From JANYCG01 sp031365665 (GTDB lineage Bacteria; Pseudomonadota; Gammaproteobacteria; Burkholderiales; Burkholderiaceae_C), in the NCBI GenBank assembly GCA_031365665.1, contig JANLYO010000093.1, positions 1 to 43,394 of the forward strand: DNA of 43,394 nucleotides, read 5' to 3'. The translations under genes were made by a program, and so were the position numbers. This document shows, piece after piece, positions 24,997-33,375 of the stretch. The notes under the pieces were generated by a model. It was given only the letters and a program-made list of their open reading frames with translations. It had not been told where the DNA came from and ran no database searches. Position 1 is the first letter of the stretch, and each line of letters opens with the position of its first letter.

Positions 24997-26562
24997 TCAC
25001 CGCCGAAGAAGTTGCCGCAACTTCAGGCCCGCGCCCCAAGTCGCTACAAAGTATATAGCTATTGATGCGCCGATGACAAGCGCCATCAACCACACCCGCT
25101 GTAAATGTTGGCCGGGCATTTGGGTCCAGGCGACGCTGCCCGCCGCCCACATCAAAAACACCGCCATCAAGCTGCTGGCCGCCAGCACCTGCAAGGCAAA
25201 GATGCCCCAGCCGGGCGCGGCTTTATAGCGGCCCTGGCGCAACAGGCCCGCCAAGAGCCACACGGCGTTGATCAAAGCGCCGATGCCGACCGTCAACGTC
25301 AGCGCAGCGTGCTGGAAGATGGGCACCAGAAAAATATTCAAAATCTGCGTGGCGATCAACACGCCGATGGCGATGCGGGCAGGCGTTTTCATGTCGTGGT
25401 GGGCATAAAACCCGGGCGCCAGCACCTTGATGGCCACCACACCCACCAGGCCTGTGCCCCAGCCCATCAGCGCCAGCGAGGTTTGCTGCACATCGTGTTC
25501 GGTGTAGGCGCCGTATTGAAAAATCACAGCCACCAGTGGTTTGGCAAACACCAAAAGCGCCACCGAGCACGGCACCGCCAGCAATACGACGATGCGTAGG
25601 CCCCAGTCGAGCATGGCCGAGTATTTGTCAGCCTCGTTGGCGGCGCGGGCCTGCGAGAGCTGCGGCATCAAGACCACACCGAGCGCCACGCCCAGGAGCG
25701 CTGTGGGAAACTCCATCAGGCGATCCGCGTTGGAGAGCCAGGTCACACTGCCGCTGGCCAGACGCGAGGCGATTTGGGTATTGATGAAAAGCGAAATCTG
25801 CGCCACGCCCACACCCAGGAGCGCGGGCGCCATCATCGCCCCCACTTGCCGCGTGGCGGGGTCGGCCCAGGCGGCCTTGAAGCGGCGCCAAGTCAGGCCA
25901 ATGTCGGGGAAGAGTCCCAGGCGCTTCAGGGCCGGTATCTGCACGCCCAGTTGCAAGGCGCCGCCCAGCATCACCCCAACCACCTGCGCGTAGATGGGCT
26001 CAATGCCCATCGACTTGAACCACGGCGTGGCCCACACGGTGGCACCGATCATGGCCAGGTTCAGGAGCACCGGCGTCGCGGCAGGCACGGCAAATTGACG
26101 CCAGGTGTTCAAAATGCCCGAAGCGAACGACACCAGGGAGATGAAAAAGACGTAGGGGAACATCCAGCGCGTCATCACAATGGCGGCCGAATACGCCTGC
26201 GGCTCTTTTTGCAGGCCGCCCGCCATCGCCCAGACCAGCACCGGGGTGGCGACCACGCCCAACACACTGGTGGCCACCAGCACCCAGGTGAGCACGGTGG
26301 CGATTTTGTCGATCAAGGCCTGTGCAGCGGCAGCCCCCTCGCGCTCGCGCGTAGCGGCCAACAGGGGCACAAAGGCCTGGCTGAACGCGCCTTCGCCAAA
26401 CAGGCGGCGAAACAGGTTGGGGATGCGAAACGCAACGTAAAACGCGTCGGTCATCGCACTGGCGCCAAAAAAAGCCGCAAACAACTGGTCGCGGATCAAG
26501 CCCGCAACGCGCGACGCCAGGGTCAACAGGGAAATAACAGAGGCAGATTTCAACAAAGACAC
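24997..26562 (-). CDS. murJ: lipid II flippase MurJ
   Basis: 521 residues, about 14 membrane helices. It flips lipid II across the inner membrane for peptidoglycan synthesis. The start is GTG at 26562 (MSLLKSASVISLLTLASRVA), followed by LIRDQLFAAFFGASAMTDAF and RIPNLFRRLFGEGAFSQAFV, the MurJ hallmark with its essential Arg residues. ALLGVALGVVLMPQLSQA and GAYTEHDVQQTSLAL are also typical. The open frame extends upstream to 27201, but that part is antisense to rpsT and has no family match. It diverges from rpsT, an arrangement conserved in Burkholderiales. Confidence 0.95.
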   Translation of the reverse strand: MSLLKSASVISLLTLASRVAGLIRDQLFAAFFGASAMTDAFYVAFRIPNLFRRLFGEGAFSQAFVPLLAATREREGAAAAQALIDKIATVLTWVLVATSVLGVVATPVLVWAMAGGLQKEPQAYSAAIVMTRWMFPYVFFISLVSFASGILNTWRQFAVPAATPVLLNLAMIGATVWATPWFKSMGIEPIYAQVVGVMLGGALQLGVQIPALKRLGLFPDIGLTWRRFKAAWADPATRQVGAMMAPALLGVGVAQISLFINTQIASRLASGSVTWLSNADRLMEFPTALLGVALGVVLMPQLSQARAANEADKYSAMLDWGLRIVVLLAVPCSVALLVFAKPLVAVIFQYGAYTEHDVQQTSLALMGWGTGLVGVVAIKVLAPGFYAHHDMKTPARIAIGVLIATQILNIFLVPIFQHAALTLTVGIGALINAVWLLAGLLRQGRYKAAPGWGIFALQVLAASSLMAVFLMWAAGSVAWTQMPGQHLQRVWLMALVIGASIAIYFVATWGAGLKLRQLLRR

Positions 26563-26664
26563 GTCGCAAAGTGTAGCTGGACAGCCTTTTGCGGTCTGGC
26601 CTGGCGGGTTTTGGGCTATAACCCGGCTTACGAGCGCCAAATGCGTTGCAAGGGGCGTCGGCAG

Positions 26665-26697
26665 TTGAAGGCATGTCCAGCTATAATGGAGGGCTTT
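26665..26697 (+). promoter_or_regulatory. probable rpsT promoter
   Basis: A consensus -10 box TATAAT lies at 26692-26697, 37 bp before the rpsT start, a good distance for a highly expressed ribosomal gene. The best -35 candidate, TTGAAG at 26665-26670, is 21 bp away, longer than the ideal 17, so the -35 assignment is weak. Confidence 0.5.
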
Positions 26698-26734
26698 GCT
26701 GGCATCATCCTCAGACACTAGGAATACACACTTT

Positions 26735-27049
26735 ATGGCATCCACCAAACCCAAGAAAAAGAACCCGCGCCTGGCGTCGGGCCGCAAACGCGTCCGCCAG
26801 GACGTCAAAATCAACGCCGCCAACACGTCTTTGCGTTCACAGTACCGCACGGCCGTGAAAAACGTCGAAAAAGCAGTGGCTTCTGGCGACAAAGCCAAAT
26901 CCACCGAGGCATTTGCCAAAATGCAGGCCGTGGTCGACACGGTGGCAGACAAAGGCATCTTCCACAAAAACAAGGCCGCGCGGGATAAAAGCCGCTTGTC
27001 CAGCCGGGTGAAAACCCTGGCGTTGGCTGCTGCGCCGGCAGCCGCCTGA
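26735..27049 (+). CDS. rpsT: 30S ribosomal protein S20
   Basis: 104 residues, highly basic. A primary binding protein of the 16S rRNA 5' domain. MASTKPKKKNPRLASGRKRV and ARDKSRLSSRVKTLA match S20, with the three-helix pattern between. It is longer than the E. coli protein (87 residues) owing to small central and C-terminal (Ala-rich) extensions seen in other betaproteobacteria. ATG 26735 is the family start. It is followed by a tandem repeat and an intrinsic terminator, so it is a monocistronic unit. Confidence 0.97.
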   Translation: MASTKPKKKNPRLASGRKRVRQDVKINAANTSLRSQYRTAVKNVEKAVASGDKAKSTEAFAKMQAVVDTVADKGIFHKNKAARDKSRLSSRVKTLALAAAPAAA

Positions 27050-27058
27050 TCCCGAGGG

Positions 27059-27127
27059 ATCAACCCACCGGTTTCCCACGAATCGACCCACCGGTTTCCT
27101 ACGAATCGACCCACCGGTTCGAAAGAA
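27059..27127 (+). repeat. three tandem 23-bp repeats after rpsT
   Basis: Three units start at 27059, 27082 and 27105, each containing ACCCACCGGTT. The first two are nearly identical (CCCACCGGTTTCC), and the third diverges in its second half. There are no spacers. They lie between the rpsT stop and its terminator, in the 3' untranslated region. Confidence 0.8.
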
Positions 27128-27199
27128 TCCCCGCCCGGGCAGACGCTTCCACAAAATTCGTCAGCCTGCCGTTTGTAACGGGTGCGCTGCCAGCAAAGC

Positions 27200-27236
27200 A
27201 AAAAACCACCAGAGCGAGAGTTCTGGTGGTTTTTTT
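27200..27236. terminator. bidirectional intrinsic terminator for rpsT and the DUF3579 gene
   Basis: Stem AACCACCAGA / TCTGGTGGTT with loop GCGAGAGT, preceded by an A run and followed by an unbroken T run. It therefore works on both strands. It lies between the convergent ends of rpsT (27049) and the DUF3579 gene (27256). Confidence 0.9.
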
Positions 27237-27255
27237 GTGCCCCAAGCAGGCAATT

Positions 27256-27573
27256 TCAATCTAGTTTTGAAGATTTTTCCGGTGGCTCAAACTGTACCTG
27301 CAATTCATTGTCCCGCGCGAAATTCACACAGAAATCCCAGGCCATGACGTTGTAGTCGCGCAGCTCGCGGTTCACGATCACGCATTTCATGTCGCCGAAG
27401 GCGGTTGGCACGCACCACGGTGAATAAGCCAAATGGCTGCCGGGCTGCGCTCCGCCGGGGCGGAACTGGCTCATGACACCGGCCAGTCGCTCGGCCCAGT
27501 CGCTTGGGCGAAAACTCCGCCCGTCTTTGGTGATCCCCAAAATGAAAACTTCTTGGGCTGATCGGATGTCCAT
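27256..27573 (-). CDS. DUF3579 domain-containing protein
   Basis: 105 residues, a small soluble protein family found mainly in betaproteobacteria. It is recognisable by FILGITKDGRSFRPSDWAER near the start, SPWCVPTAFGDMKCVIVN in the middle and NVMAWDFCVNFARDNEL near the end. The function is unknown. ATG 27573 gives the typical start MDIRSAQEVFILG. It lies between rpsT (convergent) and argD (divergent), a neighbourhood conserved in Burkholderiales, but no link with arginine synthesis or ribosomes has to follow from that. Confidence 0.88.
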   Translation of the reverse strand: MDIRSAQEVFILGITKDGRSFRPSDWAERLAGVMSQFRPGGAQPGSHLAYSPWCVPTAFGDMKCVIVNRELRDYNVMAWDFCVNFARDNELQVQFEPPEKSSKLD

Positions 27574-27716
27574 GGGGGTTGGTCGGGTTCATGCAGCTTT
27601 TGCTGCAATGCACAAGAATTCTAGTTCAAGCCTGTCAGGGCGGCCCCCAACACGCATCGCTGTCATGCGGAATTGTCAAAAAACCGCCCGAATTGATGTG
27701 CCTAAAATAGGCTTCC

Positions 27717-27748
27717 AACGGCCCAACCCTTTGGGCCGTTTCTTTTTT
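27717..27748 (+). terminator. intrinsic terminator-like hairpin in the argD leader
   Basis: A perfect 10-bp stem AACGGCCCAA / TTGGGCCGTT with a 4-nt loop is followed by TCTTTTTT. It is read only on the plus strand (no T run on the other side), where the next gene is argD, 18 bp on. No plus-strand gene ends upstream, since the neighbour is divergent. It therefore looks like a leader attenuator rather than a gene-end terminator. Confidence 0.7.
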
Positions 27749-27765
27749 AACTGTGGAGCCTGGCC

Positions 27766-29022
27766 ATGAACGCGATTGCCAAACCCGCTGAAACCCAAAT
27801 TTCTGCCCAAATCTCGGCCGCTTCCCCGCACACCATGAACACCTACGCGCCCGCAGGGGGGCGACCGGTGCCCATCGCCCTCTCCCATGGGCAAGGCTGC
27901 CGTGTTTGGGACGTGAATGGCAAGTCGTATCTGGATGGCTTGGGCGGCATCGCCGTCAACACCCTGGGCCATAACCACCCCAAACTGGTGCCGGCTTTGC
28001 AAGACCAGATCGCCAAAATCATCCACAGTTCCAACTACTACCACGTGCCGGGGCAGGAGTTGCTGGCGAAAAAACTGGTGGAGCTCTCGGGCATGACCAA
28101 CGTGTTTTTCTGCTCGACCGGTCTGGAGGCCAACGAGGCAGCGATCAAGCTGGCCCGCAAATTCGGCCACAACAAAGGCATCGAGCGCCCCGAGATCGTG
28201 GTGTACGAGAAAGCATTCCATGGCCGCTCCATCGCCACGCTCAGCGCCACCGGCAACGCCAAGATCCAGGCCGGTTTTGGCCCTCTGGTCGAGGGTTTCA
28301 TCCGCGTGCCGCTCAACGATGTGGCGGCCCTGAAGAAAGCCACGGCGGGCAATCCCAATGTGGTGGCGGTGTTTTTTGAAGCCATCCAGGGTGAAGGCGG
28401 CGTGAACCCGATGCACCTGGACTACTTGCGCGACGTGCGCAAAATCTGCGACGACAAGGACTGGCTCTTGATGATCGACGAAGTGCAATGCGGCATGGGC
28501 CGCACCGGCAAATGGTTTGCGCACCAATGGGCCGACATCACGCCCGACGTGATGCCCCTGGCCAAGGGCTTGGGTTCCGGCGTGCCGATTGGCGCTGTGG
28601 TCGCGGGCCCCAAAGCAGCCGACATCTTCCAGCCTGGCAACCACGGCACCACGTTTGGCGGCAACCCGCTGGCCATGCGCGCCGGTGTCGAGACCATCCG
28701 CATCATGGAGGAAGACGGCCTGCTGGCCAACGCCGCCCGCGTGGGCAAACACCTCAAAGACGGCTTGACGCGCGCGCTGGCGGCCGAGATTGCCAACGGC
28801 GGCGTGAAAGAGATACGCGGCCAGGGCCTGATGCTGGGCATTGACCTGGCCAAGCCCTGCGGCGTGATTCTGACCCAAGCTGCCGAAAAAGGCCTGCTTT
28901 TGAGCGTGACCGCCGACAGCGTGGTGCGCTTGGTGCCGCCCTTGATTCTGACCACCGCCGAAGCCGATGAAATCGTCAGCATTTTGTGCCCGCTCATCCA
29001 GCAGCACATCGCCACGCAATGA
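27766..29022 (+). CDS. argD: acetylornithine/succinyldiaminopimelate-type aminotransferase
   Basis: 418 residues. A class III PLP aminotransferase converting N-acetylglutamate semialdehyde to N-acetylornithine in arginine synthesis. MNTYAPAGGRPVPIALSHGQ, GIAVNTLGHNHPKL, FFCSTGLEANEAAIKLAR, the PLP-binding IDEVQCGMGRTGKW and the Schiff-base Lys267 in PLAKGLGSGVPIGA are present, then GTTFGGNPLA. The next gene, argF, uses the derived ornithine, which supports the arginine role over GABA or other substrates. The first 23 residues are a variable extension. A terminator-like hairpin precedes it, and a 34-codon upstream frame ends in an ATGA overlap with its start. Confidence 0.92.
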   Translation: MNAIAKPAETQISAQISAASPHTMNTYAPAGGRPVPIALSHGQGCRVWDVNGKSYLDGLGGIAVNTLGHNHPKLVPALQDQIAKIIHSSNYYHVPGQELLAKKLVELSGMTNVFFCSTGLEANEAAIKLARKFGHNKGIERPEIVVYEKAFHGRSIATLSATGNAKIQAGFGPLVEGFIRVPLNDVAALKKATAGNPNVVAVFFEAIQGEGGVNPMHLDYLRDVRKICDDKDWLLMIDEVQCGMGRTGKWFAHQWADITPDVMPLAKGLGSGVPIGAVVAGPKAADIFQPGNHGTTFGGNPLAMRAGVETIRIMEEDGLLANAARVGKHLKDGLTRALAAEIANGGVKEIRGQGLMLGIDLAKPCGVILTQAAEKGLLLSVTADSVVRLVPPLILTTAEADEIVSILCPLIQQHIATQ

Positions 29023-29036
29023 CCGCCGCCGCGCAG

Positions 29037-29135
29037 GGCCGCCCCAAGCAAGGCACGACCCCAGGCCCAAGCAAAGCGCAGGGCGAGCCCAGCGCTGGGG
29101 GCAGCGAACCACACGCAGTGGGGAGCGTGGGGGCC
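29037..29135 (+). repeat. G-run interspersed repeat, copy 3, between argD and argF
   Basis: It starts GGGCCGCCCCAAGCAAGG, has an expanded middle, and ends AACCACACGCAGTGGGGAGC then GTGGGGGCC, 3 bp before the argF start codon. It fills almost the whole argD-argF spacer. Confidence 0.78.
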
Positions 29136-29138
29136 AAA

Positions 29139-30056
29139 ATGCCCCTCAAGCACTTCCTACAGATCAGCGACCTCAGCGCAGACGAATACGCCTACCTGTT
29201 CACCCGCGCTGCGCTGATCAAGAAAAAATTCAAGGCTTACGAAAAACACCACACGCTGGCAGACCGCACGCTGGCGATGATTTTTGAGAAAGCCTCGACG
29301 CGCACCCGCGTGAGTTTTGAAGCCGGCATGTACCAGATGGGCGGCAGCGTGGTGCATTTGACGACGGGCGACAGCCAGCTGGGCCGCGCCGAGCCGATTG
29401 ACGACAGTGCCAAAGTCATCAGCCGCATGGTCGATCTGGTGATGATCCGCACCTTTGAGCAAACCAAGATCGACCTCTTTGCCGCGCACTCCCGCGTGCC
29501 CGTCATCAATGGGCTGACGAATGAGTTCCACCCCTGCCAGATTCTGGCCGACATCTTCACCTATATCGAACACCGTGGTTCGATCAAAGGCAAAACCGTG
29601 GCCTGGGTGGGTGATGGCAACAACATGGCCAACAGTTGGCTGCAGGCGGCGGAGATCCTGGATTTCAAAGTCCACGTCAGCACCCCCTGGGGCTACGAGG
29701 TCGACCAGTCGGTCGCCGGCGTGCGCTCGCCGGACAGCTACAAGGTGTTCACCGACCCGCTGGAAGCCTGCGCCGGGGCTGACCTGGTCACCACTGACGT
29801 CTGGACCAGCATGGGTTTTGAGGCGGAAAACGATGCCCGCAAAAAGGCCTTTGCCAAATGGTGTGTGGACGCCGAAATGATGGCCAAGGCCAAGCCCGAC
29901 GCGCTCTTCATGCACTGCCTGCCCGCCCACCGTGGCGAAGAAGTGCAAGCCGAGGTGATCGACGGCCCGCAATCGGTGGTGTGGGACGAGGCTGAGAACC
30001 GCATGCATGCGCAAAAAGCGCTGATGGAATACCTGCTTTTGGGGCGGCTCAGCTGA
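29139..30056 (+). CDS. argF: ornithine carbamoyltransferase
   Basis: 305 residues. It joins ornithine and carbamoyl phosphate to citrulline (cytosolic trimer). The carbamoyl-phosphate loop ASTRTRVSFE (52-61), the segment NEFHPCQILAD (about 128-138) and the ornithine loop MHCLPAHRGEEV (about 257-268) are intact. ATG 29139 (MPLKHFLQISDL) is the family start. The longer open frame back to 28986 runs through the G-run repeat and the argD 3' end and is not expected to be translated. The repeat abuts the start codon, leaving no ordinary ribosome site; the only purine-rich tract is the GTGGGGG end of the repeat. Confidence 0.96.
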   Translation: MPLKHFLQISDLSADEYAYLFTRAALIKKKFKAYEKHHTLADRTLAMIFEKASTRTRVSFEAGMYQMGGSVVHLTTGDSQLGRAEPIDDSAKVISRMVDLVMIRTFEQTKIDLFAAHSRVPVINGLTNEFHPCQILADIFTYIEHRGSIKGKTVAWVGDGNNMANSWLQAAEILDFKVHVSTPWGYEVDQSVAGVRSPDSYKVFTDPLEACAGADLVTTDVWTSMGFEAENDARKKAFAKWCVDAEMMAKAKPDALFMHCLPAHRGEEVQAEVIDGPQSVVWDEAENRMHAQKALMEYLLLGRLS

Positions 30057-30085
30057 GGTTTTGCGGGTGAATTGAGGCCGATTTA

Positions 30086-30212
30086 AAAATTAACTCCCAT
30101 GTTAATTACAACTTCAAAAATGCGCCAAAAACCCGGCTTTTGAAAATAATCGGGTGCTAGGCCACGTGATATATTGATAGTTTGCTACATTTTTAATAGC
30201 AATTAAAAATTT
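30086..30212 (+). repeat. AT-rich dispersed element, copy B
   Basis: Block 1 at 30090-30105 is TTAACTCCCATGTTAA. Block 2 at about 30160-30201 includes GGCCACGTGATATATTGATA and GTTTGCTACATTTTTAATAG. It shares order and spacing with copies A and C and lies between argF and kynU. Confidence 0.75.
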
Positions 30213-30324
30213 GATTTTCACCTTCGCCATCTCATGCGCCAGCAATTGCGGCGCTGTTGGAAATAACTGACACCCACCGGCTTGCGGGGTGATATGGTCG
30301 CTGCTCATTGCGCTTTACCCCACC

Positions 30325-31638
30325 ATGACCACCCTGCCCGACTGCCAGGCGCTTGACGCCCAAGACCCGCTTCGCCCTTTGCGCGGGCAATTCAGCTTGC
30401 CGCCCGGTGTGATTTACCTCGACGGCAACTCCCTGGGCGCGATGCCTAAAAGCGCAGCCGCCCGGGTGGCTGCGGTGGTGGCGCAGGAGTGGGGTGTGGA
30501 CTTGATCCGCGCGTGGAACACCGCCGGCTGGTTTGACATGCCACGGCGGCTGGGTGACAAAATCGCCCGCCTGATTGGCGCAGGCCCCGGCGAAGTGGTG
30601 GCCACCGACAGCACCTCGGTGAACCTGTACAAAGTGCTCAGCGCCGCCCTGGACATCGCCGCCAAAGACGCGCCTGGCCGCCGCGTGGTGGTGAGCGAAC
30701 GCAGCAATTTCCCGACCGATCTTTACATCGCCCAAAACCTCTGCCAGGCGCGCGGGTTCAGCCTGAATTTGGTCGAGCCAGAGGAAATTGCCCGCGCGCT
30801 GACGGCAAACACCGCCGTGCTCCTGCTTACCCATGTGAACTACCGCAGCGGCGCGATGCTGGACATGGCGGCCCTGAACCGCACTGCCGCCCAAGCGGGT
30901 GTTTTGACCGTATGGGATTTGGCCCACAGTGCGGGCGCGGTTGAGGTCGATTTGATGGGCTCAGACGCTGATTTCGCAGTGGGTTGCGGGTATAAATTCT
31001 TGAACGGCGGGCCAGGCGCACCAGCCTTTGTGTGGGTCAATCCGAAACATCTGCGGCGCCAGGACGATGTGCCTCGCCAACCCTTGAGCGGCTGGTGGGG
31101 CCACGCCGCGCCGTTTGCGTTCGCAGCGGACTTCACGCCCGCAGCGGGCATCAACGCCTACCTGTGCGGCACGCAGCCGATCCTCAACATGGCGGCGCTG
31201 GAATGCGGGCTTGACACCCTGCTGGCCGCTGAAGCCCTGGGCGGCATGGCCTGTTTGCGCAAAAAATCTTTGGCGCTCACCGATCTCTTCATGGCCCTCA
31301 TCGCCGAGCGCTGCGGCGGCCATGGCCTGGCGGTGGCCACGCCGCTGGCGCACACGCAGCGCGGCTCACAGGTGTCGCTCACTTGTGACGGTACGGCTGA
31401 TCGCAAAGACGCCTCCAGACCAAGGGGTTCTGCCGCCTACGCCATCGTGCAGGCGCTGATTGCGCGCGGCGTGATTGGCGATTTTCGGGCGGGCGAACCC
31501 GACCTGCTGCGTTTTGGTTTTACGCCGCTTTACGTCGGTTTTGAAGACGTGTGGGGCGCGGTGGAGCATCTCAAGCTGGTGCTCGATGGCGGGGAATGGC
31601 TGCGCCCCGAGTTCCATCGGCAACAAGCGGTGACTTGA
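30325..31638 (+). CDS. kynU: kynureninase
   Basis: 437 residues. A PLP enzyme cleaving kynurenine to anthranilate and alanine in tryptophan catabolism. Visible features are the N-terminal VIYLDGNSLGAMP, DSTSVNLYKVLSAAL, the PLP-contact WDLAHSAGAVEVDL, the Schiff-base Lys224 in GCGYKFLNGGPGAPAFVWV, and the C-terminal RGVIGDFRAGEPDLLRFGFTP then LYVGFEDVW. The stretch CDGTADRKDASRPRGSA, between VSLT and AYAIVQ, is longer than I expect (relatives have about six residues there), so a small in-frame insertion is likely. No kynA or kynB is in the window. ATG 30325 is the family start. The core fold is complete, so activity is likely. Confidence 0.93.
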   Translation: MTTLPDCQALDAQDPLRPLRGQFSLPPGVIYLDGNSLGAMPKSAAARVAAVVAQEWGVDLIRAWNTAGWFDMPRRLGDKIARLIGAGPGEVVATDSTSVNLYKVLSAALDIAAKDAPGRRVVVSERSNFPTDLYIAQNLCQARGFSLNLVEPEEIARALTANTAVLLLTHVNYRSGAMLDMAALNRTAAQAGVLTVWDLAHSAGAVEVDLMGSDADFAVGCGYKFLNGGPGAPAFVWVNPKHLRRQDDVPRQPLSGWWGHAAPFAFAADFTPAAGINAYLCGTQPILNMAALECGLDTLLAAEALGGMACLRKKSLALTDLFMALIAERCGGHGLAVATPLAHTQRGSQVSLTCDGTADRKDASRPRGSAAYAIVQALIARGVIGDFRAGEPDLLRFGFTPLYVGFEDVWGAVEHLKLVLDGGEWLRPEFHRQQAVT

Positions 31639-31805
31639 GGCTTCAGCTGACGGTGTGTGGCACTCGCGGGACACGCTGGCGACACTTGCCCGGCACTCCT
31701 ATGCCATTGGCCAGACATTTGCCGCCAATGCGGTTATCCTTCGACAGCGCAAGGAAACTGCGCTGTGGCAAGGTGCCATCTTCAGATTGATTAAAGAGGT
31801 AAGAC

Positions 31806-33158
31806 ATGTTGAAAAAAGCATTTTTGGCAGGAACCGTCGCGGCACTGGCAGGCTGGCTTTTGCCTGCCGCAGGGGCCTTGGCCCAAGACAACCGCATCGA
31901 CACCATTCGGGCAGACGCGCCGGCCTTGGCCAAATATGGCGCGTTGGGCGTCGGTGTCAAAACCATCCAGCTCGTCAACCCCAAACAGCTTGACCTGGTC
32001 AAGGCCAAAGCGGGCGAGCCCATTCCCAGTTACGACCGGCCCCTCACCGTCGAAGTCTGGTATCCGGCCACACCCGCTGCAGGCGCGCCTGCTGCACCGG
32101 GCGCGGGCCAATACCGCGCGGTCACGCGCGACCCGAAAATGGAAGTCACCCTGTATGGCAAAGGCGTGCGCGACGCGGCTGCCGACAGCTCGGGCGGCCC
32201 CTACCCGCTTTTGATCATCTCGCACGGTTACCCCGGCAACCGCTACTTGCTCACCCACCTGGCGGAAAACCTGGCCAGCAAGGGTTATGTGGTTGCGTCG
32301 ATCGACCATACTGACAGCACCTACAGCGACCAGTCCGCCTTTGGCAGCACCCTGCTCAACCGGCCCCTGGACCAACTCTTCGTGCTCAACGAAATGGCCA
32401 AACTCAACGCCGGCGCGCCGGACGACGCGATCAAGGGCGCGCTCAAAGGCATGGTCAATGCCGAGACCACCGGCTTGATCGGTTATTCAATGGGCGGTTA
32501 TGGCCTGGTCAACACCATCGGCGGCGGTTTTACGGCGGCCATCGTTGGCAACCCGCTGGCGCCGCCCAATGGCGTGTTGGCCGTGCGCCAAGCGGGCAAC
32601 CCGGCACACGCGGCGTCGGTTGACAAACGCATCAAAGCCGCCGTCGCTTTCGCGCCCTGGGGCTGGAACCGCGGCTTCTGGGATGCAGCGGGTCTGGCTG
32701 GCATCAAAACCCCCGTGTTTTTTGTGGCCGGCAGCGTTGACGACGTGTCGGGCTACGCCCCGGGCGTGCGCAACATCTATGAAGGCAGCGTGAACGCCCA
32801 GCGTTACTTGTTGACCTTTGAGAACGCCAACCACAACGCCGGCGCCCCCATGCCCCCGCCCAAAGAATCCTGGGCTGCCGTGCCGCACATGAAATTCATC
32901 CCCGCCGAGCACTACATCGACGCGGTGTGGGACAACGCCCGCATGAACAATATCTCGCAGCATTTTGTGACGGCGTTTCTGGCTAAATTCCTGAAGAACG
33001 ACGCTGCCATGGACTCGTATTTGAATCTGGTTGAAAACGCCAAAGACGGCAAGTGGTCCGCCGAAGCCGATGGCAAATTGAAAACCGACCACACCTACTG
33101 GGCCGGTTTCCCCAACCGCACCGCTGCCGGCTTGCGTCTGGAACAACGCAAGCCCTAA
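31806..33158 (+). CDS. secreted alpha/beta hydrolase (dienelactone hydrolase/PAF-acetylhydrolase-like)
   Basis: 450 residues. The signal peptide MLKKAFLAGTVAALAGWLLP then AAGALAQ targets it to the periplasm. The alpha/beta hydrolase core has an oxyanion region LIISHGYPGNRYLLTHLAEN, the strand ASIDHTDSTYSD, and the nucleophile elbow GYSMGGYG with Ser228. The acid is probably in FVAGSVDDVSGYAP and the His in ENANHNAG or AEHYIDAV. The conserved HGYPGNR and HTDS elements resemble platelet-activating-factor acetylhydrolase-like lipases, but the substrate is unknown. A good ribosome site, AAAGAGGT, lies 6 nt before the ATG. It is probably independent of kynU (167 bp gap). Confidence 0.88.
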   Translation: MLKKAFLAGTVAALAGWLLPAAGALAQDNRIDTIRADAPALAKYGALGVGVKTIQLVNPKQLDLVKAKAGEPIPSYDRPLTVEVWYPATPAAGAPAAPGAGQYRAVTRDPKMEVTLYGKGVRDAAADSSGGPYPLLIISHGYPGNRYLLTHLAENLASKGYVVASIDHTDSTYSDQSAFGSTLLNRPLDQLFVLNEMAKLNAGAPDDAIKGALKGMVNAETTGLIGYSMGGYGLVNTIGGGFTAAIVGNPLAPPNGVLAVRQAGNPAHAASVDKRIKAAVAFAPWGWNRGFWDAAGLAGIKTPVFFVAGSVDDVSGYAPGVRNIYEGSVNAQRYLLTFENANHNAGAPMPPPKESWAAVPHMKFIPAEHYIDAVWDNARMNNISQHFVTAFLAKFLKNDAAMDSYLNLVENAKDGKWSAEADGKLKTDHTYWAGFPNRTAAGLRLEQRKP

Positions 33159-33375
33159 GGCCAGGACACTTGCACCGCTGCGCCCGCTGGAGGGCGCCCG
33201 GTTCCCAGAAATCCCGCAAATCGGGTCGCCGCGCACGGCCTTGTGACGCGGCGCATTCGGGCGTCTGCCTGCGTAGGCAGGGCCTTTACCAGACATTTAC
33301 CTGCCTGCACGCCGCGCGTTGCAAAGCCACGGTGTAATCAAAGTCCTGTGCAAAGTCCCGTGCCAAAATTGAACC

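Noticed and set aside
27059..27127. CRISPR array
   Set aside because: The 23-bp repeats are directly adjacent without spacers, only three in number, and no cas genes are present.
26563..27201. N-terminal extension of murJ by over 200 codons
   Set aside because: The extra part is antisense to rpsT and its 3' repeats, while GTG at 26562 gives the exact MurJ start.
27673..27708. argD promoter with TTGTCA and TAAAAT boxes
   Set aside because: The spacing is 24 bp, too long for a normal sigma-70 promoter.
28986..29138. N-terminal extension of argF
   Set aside because: It overlaps the argD end and runs through the G-run repeat; the protein from ATG 29139 matches the family from its first residues.
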